Both the position numbers and the translations under genes were made by a program. A DNA stretch of 64,000 bases from Austwickia sp. TVS 96-490-7B (lineage in GTDB: Bacteria > Actinomycetota > Actinomycetes > Actinomycetales > Dermatophilaceae): NCBI RefSeq assembly GCF_019331795.1, contig NZ_JAHPZL010000001.1, positions 178,717-242,716 of the forward strand, given 5' to 3'. The stretch's first letter is position 1. Each line of letters begins with the position of its first letter. Positions 53,067 through 62,309 of this stretch are shown here, piece after piece. The notes beneath the pieces are model-generated. The model searched no databases, was not told where the DNA came from, and was given only the letters and a program-made list of their open reading frames with translations.

Positions 53067-54487
53067 GCCATCCTTGCCGGGTCGGCCGTGAGTGCCGTCG
53101 GAACGAGCTGAGGTTCCAGTGGGAATCGGGCCCGCACTCGAAAACCCCCCGACAGGCGGGGACCGACATCTAACTGCCCGCTGTGAGAAGTGACCCGTTC
53201 CCGCATCCCGACCAGGCCCAACCCAGTGCCAGTAGTCGCCCCGCACGGGCTCCCGTCGTCGACGACCTCCACCTCGACGTACGGCGAGATTCCGGAGCTG
53301 CCGTGGCGACGCACCCGGACCACGACCGTGGCACGCTTCGCCGTGGAATGTTTTGCCACATTGGACAACGCTTCCTGCACGATCCGGTACGCGGAGAGCG
53401 ACAAGGGCGCACCTACCGTGTCCAAGGCGCCAGGGGTGTCTTCGACCAGCGTGTACGTCGGAGTGAACCCGGGCCGGACGGACTGCGCGACCAGCGCAGG
53501 CAGATCGCGTAATCCCGGTTCTGGGGCCCGATCCACCAGGTCGCTCATGTCGGCTCTGGCCGTGCCCGAGGACACATCCCGCAGTGTCCCCAGCAGGTTC
53601 CTCAACTCTTGGACCGCTTGGCGGGAGGAACTTTCCACCGCTGACAGTGCCGTCGCTGCTGCGTCGACATCTCTGGTCAGCACCCGTCGCGCTCCCGCTG
53701 CCTGCACCCCCATCACCGAGACGTGGTGGGCGACGACGTCATGTAATTCTCGGGCGATGCGCAGCCGTTCCTCCACCACGGCGCGCCGCCGTAAATCTTC
53801 TGCCTGTTTCTCGATGGTGACGGCTTGCGCTTGCATGACCGCCAGCCGGCGAGCGCCACGCCAGTTGCTGCGTCCCCAGATCAGCGCACCACCGAAGAAC
53901 GCCCCGTTGACCATCAGGACGAGCAGAGTAGTGGCGGTGGCGAAGCTAAACAGTCCCTGTGGTTGCCGGACTGCGGAAAAGTTTGAAGTGATCTGTTCCC
54001 AGGCTTGTCCCAGCGCGAATGACCACACGGTCCCACCGAACATCATGGTCAAAGAGGCCAGCACTGCCCAGAGGAGTGCCCAGCGGTCTTGAGCCCAGGC
54101 CATCCCGGTGACGAGGGCCAGAAAATAGACGACCAGCATGATCCACTGTTGGGCGATCATCGGGAGCCACACGCTCACCACCAGCAGGTGAAGTTGCAAG
54201 ATGACCATGACGGTGACGGGAAATCGACGGCGCCATACCAGGGGGATCACCGCTGAAGCGGTGACAGCATGTTGCGCCCAGATGGGCACCGACACTGTGG
54301 TCAGCATCGACATGCTACGAGCTACTTCTAATGACAGCGCAGCCAGCAGGTAAAACAACACCGCGACCCAGACATCGAAGCGGCATTCAGCGCGGGTCGG
54401 TCCGGGTCTAGTCCACGGATCGTCGACGTCAAAAAACACCCGCACGGCTTCTGCTCCGCGCCCCACCCACCGCTGTCCCGTGCGCAT
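53063..54487 (-). CDS. sensor histidine kinase, HisKA_3 type
   Basis: The product is 474 aa from ATG 54487. Four or five membrane helices in the first 220 residues form the sensor, with no large outside domain. Dimerisation helix: RLRIARELHDVVAHHVSVMG with the phospho-His. ATPase: SLSAYRIVQEALSNVAKHS (N box), VEVVDDGS, TGTGLGLVGMRERV (G box). The DesK/LiaS-like layout with an ABC-2 exporter suggests sensing of envelope stress or an antibiotic. Confidence 0.9.
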   Translation of the reverse strand: MRTGQRWVGRGAEAVRVFFDVDDPWTRPGPTRAECRFDVWVAVLFYLLAALSLEVARSMSMLTTVSVPIWAQHAVTASAVIPLVWRRRFPVTVMVILQLHLLVVSVWLPMIAQQWIMLVVYFLALVTGMAWAQDRWALLWAVLASLTMMFGGTVWSFALGQAWEQITSNFSAVRQPQGLFSFATATTLLVLMVNGAFFGGALIWGRSNWRGARRLAVMQAQAVTIEKQAEDLRRRAVVEERLRIARELHDVVAHHVSVMGVQAAGARRVLTRDVDAAATALSAVESSSRQAVQELRNLLGTLRDVSSGTARADMSDLVDRAPEPGLRDLPALVAQSVRPGFTPTYTLVEDTPGALDTVGAPLSLSAYRIVQEALSNVAKHSTAKRATVVVRVRRHGSSGISPYVEVEVVDDGSPCGATTGTGLGLVGMRERVTSHSGQLDVGPRLSGGFRVRARFPLEPQLVPTALTADPARMA

Positions 54488-54512
54488 GGTGCCGAGCGTA
54501 ACCGCACCAGAG

Positions 54513-55460
54513 TCAGCGCGTCGGCATCCTTCCATGAGGCATCAACAGTTTGGCTTGCGCACTGATCACGGATTGGGCTTGTGCCAGAGGGGTCTCTGGG
54601 AGTCGGGTGGTGTAGATCGCCACGGCATATCGGCCGCGGTCGACGTATCCGACGCTGGGGGTTCCTTCAACGTGGCCGGAAGCGACGTCGTCTCCACCCC
54701 AGCCTTGTTTGACGACCGCTCCAGGATCAGCGGCGCGCAACCCGAAGATCTGATTGGTGCCATCCGCGGCAACCACCGTCATCTCGGACATCGCATCGGT
54801 CAGCCACGGACCGACCCGCTGATCGTTCTTCACCGCGGCGAGGAAGGCTGCCATTCCTGCCGGAGTGACCTGGGTACTCCCCCACACTCCGGGCCCTGAC
54901 ACCGGTGGCGTCCCAAACCGGGAAATTCGGTAGCGAGCAGCAGCCCAGGTCTGGACGCCATCACCGCCGGCAGCGGCGTACAAGGAGTTGGCGGCGTCGT
55001 CGTCAGACAGGGTGATCATCCGACGTGCCATCGGCTCTGTCCTGCCATCCAAGTGACCTTCCGCGAGGAGGCGGGCGGCGATGAGCAGCTTCACTCCGGA
55101 CTCGGTGCGGTACAGACCCCACGCGTCCCCGGCGTACGTCCGATCCCCGGTGGTCACGTCGATGACGGCGATTCCGGTGCGCCATCCTCGGGAACGCGCA
55201 TATTCTGCGGCCTGGTCAGCGGCCCGCTGTCGGGCCCCGGGTTCTTCATCGGCTGCCACCGATCGCGCTCCGACCGGGGCACCGAGCACTCCGACTCGAC
55301 GAACACTCGGGGACCCTGACGGGGCGGGTTGCGCCACAGCCACACTCGGCCCAACTTGGGGCAATAGCTGGGGCGCAAACACCGCCACGCCCATTCCCAT
55401 CACCGCAGCCACCCCCCACGTCACCGCAGCGGTGCACCACAGACGCCCGTTACCCGTCAC
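54513..55460 (-). CDS. class A beta-lactamase-fold serine hydrolase
   Basis: The product is 315 aa from GTG 55460 (AGAGGGGG upstream); GTG 55484 would add eight residues. A signal anchor (TWGVAAVMGMGVAVFAPQ) is followed by a Pro/Ser-rich linker. The domain holds TESGVKLLIA (SxxK with nucleophile Ser), SDDDAAN (SDN equivalent), and VKQGWGGDD (KTG equivalent with Gln in place of Thr). The altered third motif makes true beta-lactamase activity doubtful; a cell-wall hydrolase or D,D-peptidase-like role is as likely. It sits 25 bases upstream of the kinase start on the same strand. Confidence 0.75.
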   Translation of the reverse strand: MTGNGRLWCTAAVTWGVAAVMGMGVAVFAPQLLPQVGPSVAVAQPAPSGSPSVRRVGVLGAPVGARSVAADEEPGARQRAADQAAEYARSRGWRTGIAVIDVTTGDRTYAGDAWGLYRTESGVKLLIAARLLAEGHLDGRTEPMARRMITLSDDDAANSLYAAAGGDGVQTWAAARYRISRFGTPPVSGPGVWGSTQVTPAGMAAFLAAVKNDQRVGPWLTDAMSEMTVVAADGTNQIFGLRAADPGAVVKQGWGGDDVASGHVEGTPSVGYVDRGRYAVAIYTTRLPETPLAQAQSVISAQAKLLMPHGRMPTR

Positions 55461-55555
55461 CGGTCCCCCTCTCTCACCTCCCACTCGACAGGACAGCTGA
55501 GAGCCTGAGCATCGGGATGCATCAGACCGGCGACAACCTCACCGGCGGCGACCCC

Positions 55556-56887
55556 TCACCGAGCGCCGGGGACGAGCACATCTGCGCCCATGAAGGGTTG
55601 TAATGCGGCCGGGATCCGCACCGAACCATCCGCCTGCTGATGGTTTTCCACCAGCGCAACCAACCATCGCGGTGAGGTCGCCAACGTCCCGTTCAACGTG
55701 GCGACGATTTCGGTGCGGCTGTCACGTTTCTCACGGATCGCCAACCGGCGTGCCTGGTACGTCGTGCAGTTCGAGGTCGACGTGAGCTCGCGGTATTTGC
55801 CTTGGGTGGGCACCCACCCCTCACAGTCATACTTCCGGGCCGCTGGGCCACCCAGGTCGCCCGCAGCGACATCAATGACCCGGTAGGGGATTTCCATCAG
55901 GTCGAGCATGTCTCGTTCGTGGCGCAGCAACCGCTGGTGCTCGGCTTGTGCGTCCTCAGGACGGCAGTAGATGAACATTTCGATTTTCTGGAACTGGTGC
56001 ACCCGGATCACGCCGCGGGTGTCTTTGCCGTAGCTTCCCGCCTCCCGGCGGTAACACGTCGACTGGGCGCAATACCGTTTGGGCCCACCGGACAGGTCGA
56101 TGATTTCGTCGGTGTGGAATCCGGCCAAGGCGACCTCAGAGGTCCCCGTCAGGAAAAGGTCATCATCACGCAGCAGATAGACCTCCTCTTCATGGGCATC
56201 GATGAATCCGGCACCAGCCATCGTGGGCCGGTTGACCAGCGTTGGTACGGCGAGCTGAGTGAACCCGTTGTCGTAAGCCTGAGATAAGGCCAGATTCATC
56301 AACGCTGACTCCAGCCGGGCTCCCTGCCCGACCAGGTAATAAAACCGCGACTCGGCGACTTTCACGCCACGACCCATGTCGACGGCGCCCAGTCCTTCCA
56401 AAATTTCCAGGTGGTCCTTCGGGGCAAAACCTTCCGCGGCGAAATCACGCGGCGTACCGTGCTCCTCCAGGACGACGTAATCATCCTCGCCACCGACGGG
56501 GACACCGTCGATGATCACATTGCCGACCCGGCGTAACAGCGCGTTGAGCTGTTTGTCGGCCTCAGCGGCTTCTGCCTCCAACGCTTTGACCCGGTTGGAC
56601 AGGTCTCCAGCGAAGCGACGAGCTTCGTTGGCTTCACCTTCGAGGCGGGCGACATCCTGCGCGGACTGGCCACTCTTCTTCGCAGCTTGCAGACGACCCA
56701 TGGCGGCGCCGACGTCTTTGCTGGTGATCTTCTGCTCGGCGCGGCGCTGCTCAAACTCTGCGAGCGCTTCACGGCGGTGCTTGTCGGCATCGAGGATCGC
56801 GTCGACGAGACCGACGTCCTCCCCTCGGGCCTGTTGAGACTTTCGTACGGCCTCCGGGTCGTCACGCAGCAATTTGATGTCGATCAC
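55556..56887 (-). CDS. serS: seryl-tRNA synthetase
   Basis: The product is 443 aa. GTG 56887 gives the normal start [20 protein letters not shown]. The N-terminal coiled-coil arm (about 30-105) binds tRNA-Ser. The class II core shows motif 2 (FRREAGSYG-like [20 protein letters not shown]), motif 3 ([18 protein letters not shown]), and [12 protein letters not shown]. It charges tRNA-Ser in the cytosol. No ribosome site is evident, so the gene may be leaderless. Confidence 0.95.
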   Translation of the reverse strand: MIDIKLLRDDPEAVRKSQQARGEDVGLVDAILDADKHRREALAEFEQRRAEQKITSKDVGAAMGRLQAAKKSGQSAQDVARLEGEANEARRFAGDLSNRVKALEAEAAEADKQLNALLRRVGNVIIDGVPVGGEDDYVVLEEHGTPRDFAAEGFAPKDHLEILEGLGAVDMGRGVKVAESRFYYLVGQGARLESALMNLALSQAYDNGFTQLAVPTLVNRPTMAGAGFIDAHEEEVYLLRDDDLFLTGTSEVALAGFHTDEIIDLSGGPKRYCAQSTCYRREAGSYGKDTRGVIRVHQFQKIEMFIYCRPEDAQAEHQRLLRHERDMLDLMEIPYRVIDVAAGDLGGPAARKYDCEGWVPTQGKYRELTSTSNCTTYQARRLAIREKRDSRTEIVATLNGTLATSPRWLVALVENHQQADGSVRIPAALQPFMGADVLVPGAR

Positions 56888-57076
56888 GCATGTCAGCGTA
56901 TCGGTCGCAGGTGCAGACAGGCCAGCACATATCCCCACGGTGCTGGTGGTGACTGGCCGTTAATCGGCGCGGGTGGGGTCAGATCCCAGGCGGATGGGGC
57001 GAGGGGGGCATGGTGGTGACGCGCGAGGGGCCTAGGCGGCGGCAGACCGATGACCAGCAGCGGCTAATCTCATGAG

Positions 57077-58492
57077 GTGAATCATGCGTCCGACCTTGCC
57101 GTGGTACTGGCATTTCTGATGGTGGGCGCAATAGCACTGGCTCTCTTGGTTTTCGGCGTACTTTCCCGCAGGAGACGGCAGGGCGCGCAGCAGGCAGGTG
57201 GGCGCCGATCCTCGACGAGGCCTGCGAGGGCGGCTCGTCCGGCGAGGTCGTTGGCTGCGCGGCGGCGGCGTCGGCGGATGCTAGGAGGGCGCACTCGGTG
57301 GGGTCGTCGACGTGGTGAGGAGTTGATTGCGGTGACACGGGATCATGCTGGTGATGGACCACGTCAGCGAGCTGCGGTGGTGGTGAACCCGACAAAGTTC
57401 GACGACATGGCTCCGGTGGTGGAGGTGTTGCGTCGGGTCAGCGAGGAGCAGGGCTGGGATGACCCGTTGATCCTGGAGACCACGCCGGAGGAGACGGGTA
57501 CGCCGCAGGCTCGCCTGGCGGTCGAGCAGGGCGTGGATGTGGTGTGTGCATTGGGCGGGGACGGGACTGTCCGGGCGGTGGCCACAGCGTTGGTGGGTAC
57601 GCAGATGCCGTTGGGGTTGTTGCCTGGCGGGACCGGCAATTTGTTAGCCCGCAATTTGGACTTGCCGCTGGAGGATCTTGAGTGGTCGCTGCGGATCGCC
57701 TTGACCGGGCATGACCGGAAAGTCGACGTGGGGGTCTTGCACATTGACTCGCAGAGCGGCGATCCCGCACCGACTGGTGACGGGTTGCCGACTGGTGACG
57801 GGTCGCCGGAAGGTGACAGGTCGCCGGAGTCAGGGAGTGCTGCTGCTGCGGACGAGCCGTCAGGATCTGAGGGACAGGAGCATCTGTTCCTGGTGATGGC
57901 GGGGGTGGGTTTTGACGCAGATGTGATGGTGCAGGCCCCGGAGGATTTGAAGGCACGGGTCGGGTGGGCGGCGTACCTGGTGTCGGGGGCGCGGAATCTG
58001 TATGGGCCACGGTTTGGGGCGACGTTGTCGTTCGATGACGACGCACCGCAGCATCGACAGATCAGGACGGCGATCATCGGGAATTGCGGCCGATTGCAGG
58101 GCGGGGTCGAATTGCTGCCGGGGGCGAGTGTCGACGACGGCGCGTTGGACGCCCTGTTGTTATCCCCGCAGGGGATCGTCGGGTGGGCTGGAGTGGCCGC
58201 GCGGGTGCTGACGAAACAGCGTAAAGGTCATTCCCGGGTGGAACATCGCCGGTGCACGACAGTGCGGGTGGTGTTGGATCATCCGCAAGAGGTGCAGCTT
58301 GATGGGGACCCGGTCGGTCAAGGATCAGTGTTGACGTCGACGGTACGTCGAGGGGCGTTGACGGTGCGGGTGCCGCTCGCGTCGTCATTGAATGGCGATA
58401 CGACGAGGGTTGTCGAGGATGTCTCTACGGTCCCGACCACCACCAACCCACAGATCAGTTCCTCATCTCAGTCAGCATCAGCGACTGGGTGA
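57077..58492 (+). CDS. diacylglycerol kinase family protein
   Basis: The product is 471 aa, start GTG 57077. One N-terminal membrane helix (LAVVLAFLMVGAIALALLVF) then a strongly basic stretch (RRRRRRM). Catalytic domain from about residue 97: VVVNPTKFDDM, VVCALGGDGTVRAVA, LGLLPGGTGNLLARNL. An insertion (about 228-270) with TGDGLPTGDGSPEGD-type repeats interrupts it, followed by VMAGVGFDADVM. It phosphorylates a lipid or sphingoid-type substrate at the membrane. The insertion is unusual and may be a slippage product. Confidence 0.88.
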   Translation: MNHASDLAVVLAFLMVGAIALALLVFGVLSRRRRQGAQQAGGRRSSTRPARAARPARSLAARRRRRRMLGGRTRWGRRRGEELIAVTRDHAGDGPRQRAAVVVNPTKFDDMAPVVEVLRRVSEEQGWDDPLILETTPEETGTPQARLAVEQGVDVVCALGGDGTVRAVATALVGTQMPLGLLPGGTGNLLARNLDLPLEDLEWSLRIALTGHDRKVDVGVLHIDSQSGDPAPTGDGLPTGDGSPEGDRSPESGSAAAADEPSGSEGQEHLFLVMAGVGFDADVMVQAPEDLKARVGWAAYLVSGARNLYGPRFGATLSFDDDAPQHRQIRTAIIGNCGRLQGGVELLPGASVDDGALDALLLSPQGIVGWAGVAARVLTKQRKGHSRVEHRRCTTVRVVLDHPQEVQLDGDPVGQGSVLTSTVRRGALTVRVPLASSLNGDTTRVVEDVSTVPTTTNPQISSSSQSASATG

Positions 58493-58507
58493 ACTCCGGT
58501 TCCGACA

Positions 58508-58545
58508 GGCCGGTCCGGGCGGCGGTATGCCCGCCTGGACCGGCC
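58508..58545. terminator. bidirectional terminator, DGK-family gene/hcp
   Basis: GGCCGGTCC (58508-58516) pairs with GGACCGGCC (58537-58545), and GGCGG with CCGCC inside, with one mismatch. It lies between the convergent genes ending at 58492 and 58589. Confidence 0.85.
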
Positions 58546-58588
58546 AGCGGTGTCCCGAAGGGGACGGTGTGGGAGTGACGGATTCAGA

Positions 58589-60202
58589 TCAGACGGCGGC
58601 CATGGCGGCCAGGTCTTTCTCCGGGGTGCTAGTGGCGCGCAGACCGAATTCTTGGACGAGGACCTCAAACACTTCTGGGGAGACGAACGCTGGCAGTGTC
58701 GGGCCGAGGTAGATGTCTTTGACACCTAAGGCGAGCAGGGACAGCAGCACGCACACTGCTTTCTGCTCGTACCAGGAAAGCACCAGGGTGAGCGGCAGAT
58801 CGTTGATGCCGCATTCGAAGACCTCAGCGAGAGCGACGGCGACTTTCACTGCGGAGTAGGCGTCATTGCACTGGCCCATATCCATGATCCGCGGGAACGG
58901 CCCGATCTGGCCCAGGTCGAGGTCGTTGAAGCGGTATTTGCCGCAGGCCAGGGTCAGGATGAGGCTGTCAGCGGGGGTCTGCTCCACCAGGTGGGTGAAG
59001 TAGTCACGGCCGGGCTCCCTTCCGTCGCAGCCCCCGACGAGGTAAATGTGGTTGAGGGCGCCACCCTTGATAGCGCCGACGACCTGGTCAGCGGCACCGA
59101 GGACAGCGTCATGGCCGAAGCCGGTGGTCAGGGTCGAGCCGCCGTTGATGCCGGTGAAATGCCGGGTGTCGTCGTAGCCACCAAGTTCTTTAGCGCGGGC
59201 GATGACGGGCGAGAAATCTTTCCAGCCGTTGGCGTCCGCAGGGATGTGGGCGACGTCGGGGTATTCCACGACGGAGGTGGTGAAGATGTTGGACTGGTAG
59301 CTGAACCGGGGTGGCATCAAGCAGTTGGTGGTGAAGAGGAATGCGGCGGGGACGCCTTTGAATTCTTTCTGCTGGTTTTGCCAGGCGGTGCCGAAGTTGC
59401 CTTTCAGGCAGGAGTATTTCTTCAGCTCGGGGTAGGCGTGCCCGGGGAGCATCTCACCGTGGGTGTAGACGGCCACCCCTTCGGGTTCGCACTGTTCGAG
59501 CAGCATTTTCATGTCGTGCAGGTCGTGGCCGGTGACGACGATGAATGGGCCTGGTGCGACGTCCATGGTGACGTTGGTGGGGATGGGGTTGCCGTAGCTG
59601 CTGGTGTTGGCCCGGTCGAGCAGTTCCATACAGGCGAAGTTGGCCATGCCGAAGTCGTGGAGCAGTTGCAGCCAGGTGGGAACGTCGTGGTTCTTGCTGG
59701 CTTCGGCGAGGCCGTGGACGAGCCACTGGTCGACTTTGCCGTCGCGGTAGCCCAGGACGTAGGCGTGGTGGGCGTACGCGGCCATGCCCCGCAGACCCAG
59801 GATGAGCAGGCTGCGGCAGGATCCAGCGGCGCCGTCCTGACCGAAGATCGTGTCGGGTCCGGTGATGGCCTCAAGGGTGCGTTCAGCGGTGGTGTCGAAG
59901 GTACGGCGGGTCTGGTCGATGCGGGCAGCGAAGTCGGCGGAGGCGTCAACGCCGAAGCTGACGTTGGTGATGGTGGTGAAGAGACCTTCCATCAGCAGGA
60001 CAATCTCCTGCTCGGTGGCGCTGACAGCACCGCCGGGACGGTCCTGAATCGCGGCGGCCAACCGGAGGCATTCGTAGGTGAGTTGGTCCTGGGCGGCCGA
60101 GGTGGCCGGGGATTTGCCGCAGATGCCTTTGGTCACGCATCCGGTACCGTGGGCGGTCTGCTCACATTGGTAGCAGAACATGCTGGTCAGAGAAGTCGAC
60201 AT
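58589..60202 (-). CDS. hcp: hybrid-cluster protein (hydroxylamine reductase)
   Basis: The product is 537 aa. ATG 60202 follows AAGGA with a 7-base spacer. N-terminal cysteines lie in MFCYQCEQTAHGTGC and VTKGICGKSP, spaced C-X2-C-X8-C-X5-C, the pattern of class I enzymes holding a [4Fe-4S] cluster. Hybrid-cluster ligands appear in LKKYSCLKGNFG, TTNCLMPP, GGCDGREPGRDY and MGQCNDAYSA. It reduces NO or hydroxylamine and acts in nitrosative stress. No hcr reductase gene is adjacent. Confidence 0.95.
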   Translation of the reverse strand: MSTSLTSMFCYQCEQTAHGTGCVTKGICGKSPATSAAQDQLTYECLRLAAAIQDRPGGAVSATEQEIVLLMEGLFTTITNVSFGVDASADFAARIDQTRRTFDTTAERTLEAITGPDTIFGQDGAAGSCRSLLILGLRGMAAYAHHAYVLGYRDGKVDQWLVHGLAEASKNHDVPTWLQLLHDFGMANFACMELLDRANTSSYGNPIPTNVTMDVAPGPFIVVTGHDLHDMKMLLEQCEPEGVAVYTHGEMLPGHAYPELKKYSCLKGNFGTAWQNQQKEFKGVPAAFLFTTNCLMPPRFSYQSNIFTTSVVEYPDVAHIPADANGWKDFSPVIARAKELGGYDDTRHFTGINGGSTLTTGFGHDAVLGAADQVVGAIKGGALNHIYLVGGCDGREPGRDYFTHLVEQTPADSLILTLACGKYRFNDLDLGQIGPFPRIMDMGQCNDAYSAVKVAVALAEVFECGINDLPLTLVLSWYEQKAVCVLLSLLALGVKDIYLGPTLPAFVSPEVFEVLVQEFGLRATSTPEKDLAAMAAV

Positions 60203-60443
60203 GACAATCCTTGCCTTGTTGCGTCGTTGCGTCGTCGTCGAGTGCCCAGGCGTGGTCGTCGCCGACCGTGGGCCTCTGGTCCTGGCCCCGTCCGATGCAC
60301 CGGCAGCACCCCTAGATAATTTCACGGAATAGACAGGAATCGTAGAGCAGGGGTGTCCTCCCGCGCAGCAAACTCGTCTACAAGACCAGGACCAGCACCG
60401 ACGTACGACGAACCACCGACATTCGCCCTCCCCCACACGACTG

Positions 60444-60475
60444 AGGGCCGGTCACGCGCTCAGCGCGACCGGCCC
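60444..60475 (-). terminator. terminator after the DUF5926 gene
   Basis: AGGGCCGGTC (60444-60453) pairs with GACCGGCCCT, and GCGC with GCGC inside, with a small bulge. It lies 52 bases past the DUF5926 stop on the minus strand. Confidence 0.75.
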
Positions 60476-60526
60476 TACTGTCTGCAACCCGACCTCATGT
60501 CAGGGGCAACGATCACCTCCGGATGA

Positions 60527-61450
60527 TCACCGCAAGGTCAACTGACGACTCAACAAGCCGTTCTTCGCACGCCGCTGCTCCACCGTCAACGGCTCGGTCA
60601 CCGCGAGCGCCGCAGTGAACCGTGCTGCCAGTGCCGCCATCGGCTGCTCGTAGTCGGCAGCCTCAGCTTGGGGGTCAAGGTCCCATACGGGGCAGAGCAG
60701 CCCATCGGCACGGAATGCGCCGAGCAGTCGAGTGCCCTCCCCGAGGAGGTCGTCACCAGCGGCGTGGAGTCGGGCCAGTGCGTCGGTGGCAGCGTCCTCG
60801 TCGTAGGGCAGGATCCACCGGATGTGGGTGCGTTCCCCGATGCGGCACCAGTACGCCGAGTCGACGCCAGCGAGTTTGACGGTGGGGACGATCGCGGCGT
60901 TGGCCTGTTCCAGGGAGGCTTGGCCTTCGGCGTCCAATTCGACCTCGGGGGCGACCCAGAAGCCGAAGTCGTCGTGGACGGTGACGTCAAAGTCGGCGTC
61001 CAGGTCGAGCAGGTCTTGCAACCTGGGGGTCTGCGCGGTCGGGGCGTGGACCACGGTGACCGGTGAACCCGGGGCAGTCGCAATCGCCGCCAACATCGCC
61101 TGCGCGACATCCCGTGAAGCGTCCCCGGTTGTCTGGACCGTTTGCAAAGCGACCATGAGCTCGCCGTCGACGCGACGCAACGCTGGCCAGGCCATGGGTA
61201 GCACCGTGCACACTGTCACCTGCGCGGGCAGGTCCGCTGCGGAGAGGCCCAGTTCGGCGATCGCTGGAGCCTCTGGACGCAGGGTGACCTTCGCCCCTGC
61301 TGCGGGGACAATTTCCCGCATCGCCACCCAGTCGGTTTCTCCGGGCAGACCGTGGAAAGGTCGGGCCACGAAGGGCGCCGGGGCGACCTTGACCGGGTGT
61401 AAACCTTCCGCTGCTGCGGCCTGACGCTTCTTACGCGATGCCTTACCCAT
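60527..61450 (-). CDS. DUF5926 family protein
   Basis: The product is 307 aa. It begins MGKASRKKRQAAAA, the basic N-terminus typical of this actinobacterial family, sometimes mis-annotated as SecA-related because of it. The rest is soluble alpha/beta sequence with FHGLPGETDWVAMREIVPA, THIRWILPYDEDAA and LSRQLTLR. Function unknown. It is on the same strand as hcp but separated by a terminator. Confidence 0.85.
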   Translation of the reverse strand: MGKASRKKRQAAAAEGLHPVKVAPAPFVARPFHGLPGETDWVAMREIVPAAGAKVTLRPEAPAIAELGLSAADLPAQVTVCTVLPMAWPALRRVDGELMVALQTVQTTGDASRDVAQAMLAAIATAPGSPVTVVHAPTAQTPRLQDLLDLDADFDVTVHDDFGFWVAPEVELDAEGQASLEQANAAIVPTVKLAGVDSAYWCRIGERTHIRWILPYDEDAATDALARLHAAGDDLLGEGTRLLGAFRADGLLCPVWDLDPQAEAADYEQPMAALAARFTAALAVTEPLTVEQRRAKNGLLSRQLTLR

Positions 61451-61528
61451 GGGATTTACCTTAACGGCCTGGGATTTCCCGTTCCGGTAGGAACGGCCAT
61501 ACCCACCGACGTACGGCGCCTGGGACGG

Positions 61529-62083
61529 TCACAGCCGTCGGCGCCGGGATGGACCACCCAAGGCTGCCCACACCGTGCGGCCGTTCTTGTCATCTTGGAC
61601 ACCCCATTCGTGGGCGAGGCTGCGCACGATTCGCAGGCCACGGCCACTGTTGGCCCACGGAGACGGAGGCACAGGTCGGATGGTCGCCCCTGATCCGCCG
61701 TCGCTGACTTCGACTTCGACGGTGCCACCTTTGACTTTCCAGCGGATCCGCACGCAGCCATCACCGAGGGGTTTGGCGTGTTTGATGGCGTTAGCGACGA
61801 GTTCCGAAGCGACGGTTTGCACCTCTTCGATGAGGATGTCGGGGACAGCGCGGGCGACCAAGTCGTCGAGGAGGATGTCGCGGATCGTGGGGACGGATTC
61901 CACTGCGTGCGGGATCCGCACGCTGCGTTGTCCTTCACCGGAGGGGCGGGCGGCCTGGCTGGTCGCTGTCGGCGAGTCGGGATCGAGGTCGCCGAGGGCG
62001 CTATCCGCACCGGTTGGGTCCGGCGTGATGTTGACGGTCATGTCGATGTCGATACCGCCGTCAACGGGGTCGCGTTCACTCAC
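61529..62083 (-). CDS. RsbW-like ATP-binding (HATPase_c_2) protein
   Basis: The product is 184 aa from GTG 62083. A 60-residue disordered N-terminus precedes the GHKL ATPase domain: VASELVANAIKHAKPL (N box), VEVEVSDGGSG (G1), GRGLRIVRSLAHEWG (G2). It has no histidine-phosphorylation domain. Proteins of this type are anti-sigma kinases or their relatives in actinobacteria. No partner sigma or anti-anti-sigma gene is seen within the window. Confidence 0.8.
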   Translation of the reverse strand: MSERDPVDGGIDIDMTVNITPDPTGADSALGDLDPDSPTATSQAARPSGEGQRSVRIPHAVESVPTIRDILLDDLVARAVPDILIEEVQTVASELVANAIKHAKPLGDGCVRIRWKVKGGTVEVEVSDGGSGATIRPVPPSPWANSGRGLRIVRSLAHEWGVQDDKNGRTVWAALGGPSRRRRL

Positions 62084-62309
62084 CGTGGCTCTTCTTCCTG
62101 CTCGACTAGGTTCCGGCGTATCGCCCTGGCTGCGGTACACCGTCTGGTTTGACCTCGACGCTAGCGAACCATCACGGTGTCTGCACCCGTGACGGCGACA
62201 GTCGGCTCATCGAATCTCTTGGGATGGAATCGTTTTCGCACTCGGGGCAGTGGCCCTCCTGGTGGGGGATGGCGTCTGGCGCTGCGGCAGATCCGCCTAG
62301 GCTGAGGGC

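Noticed and set aside
58991-60319. Long forward open frame (442 codons) opposite hcp
   Set aside because: It is the complement of a clear Hcp protein with all metal ligands; its Val/Gly/Glu-rich product is a GC-bias shadow without a ribosome site.
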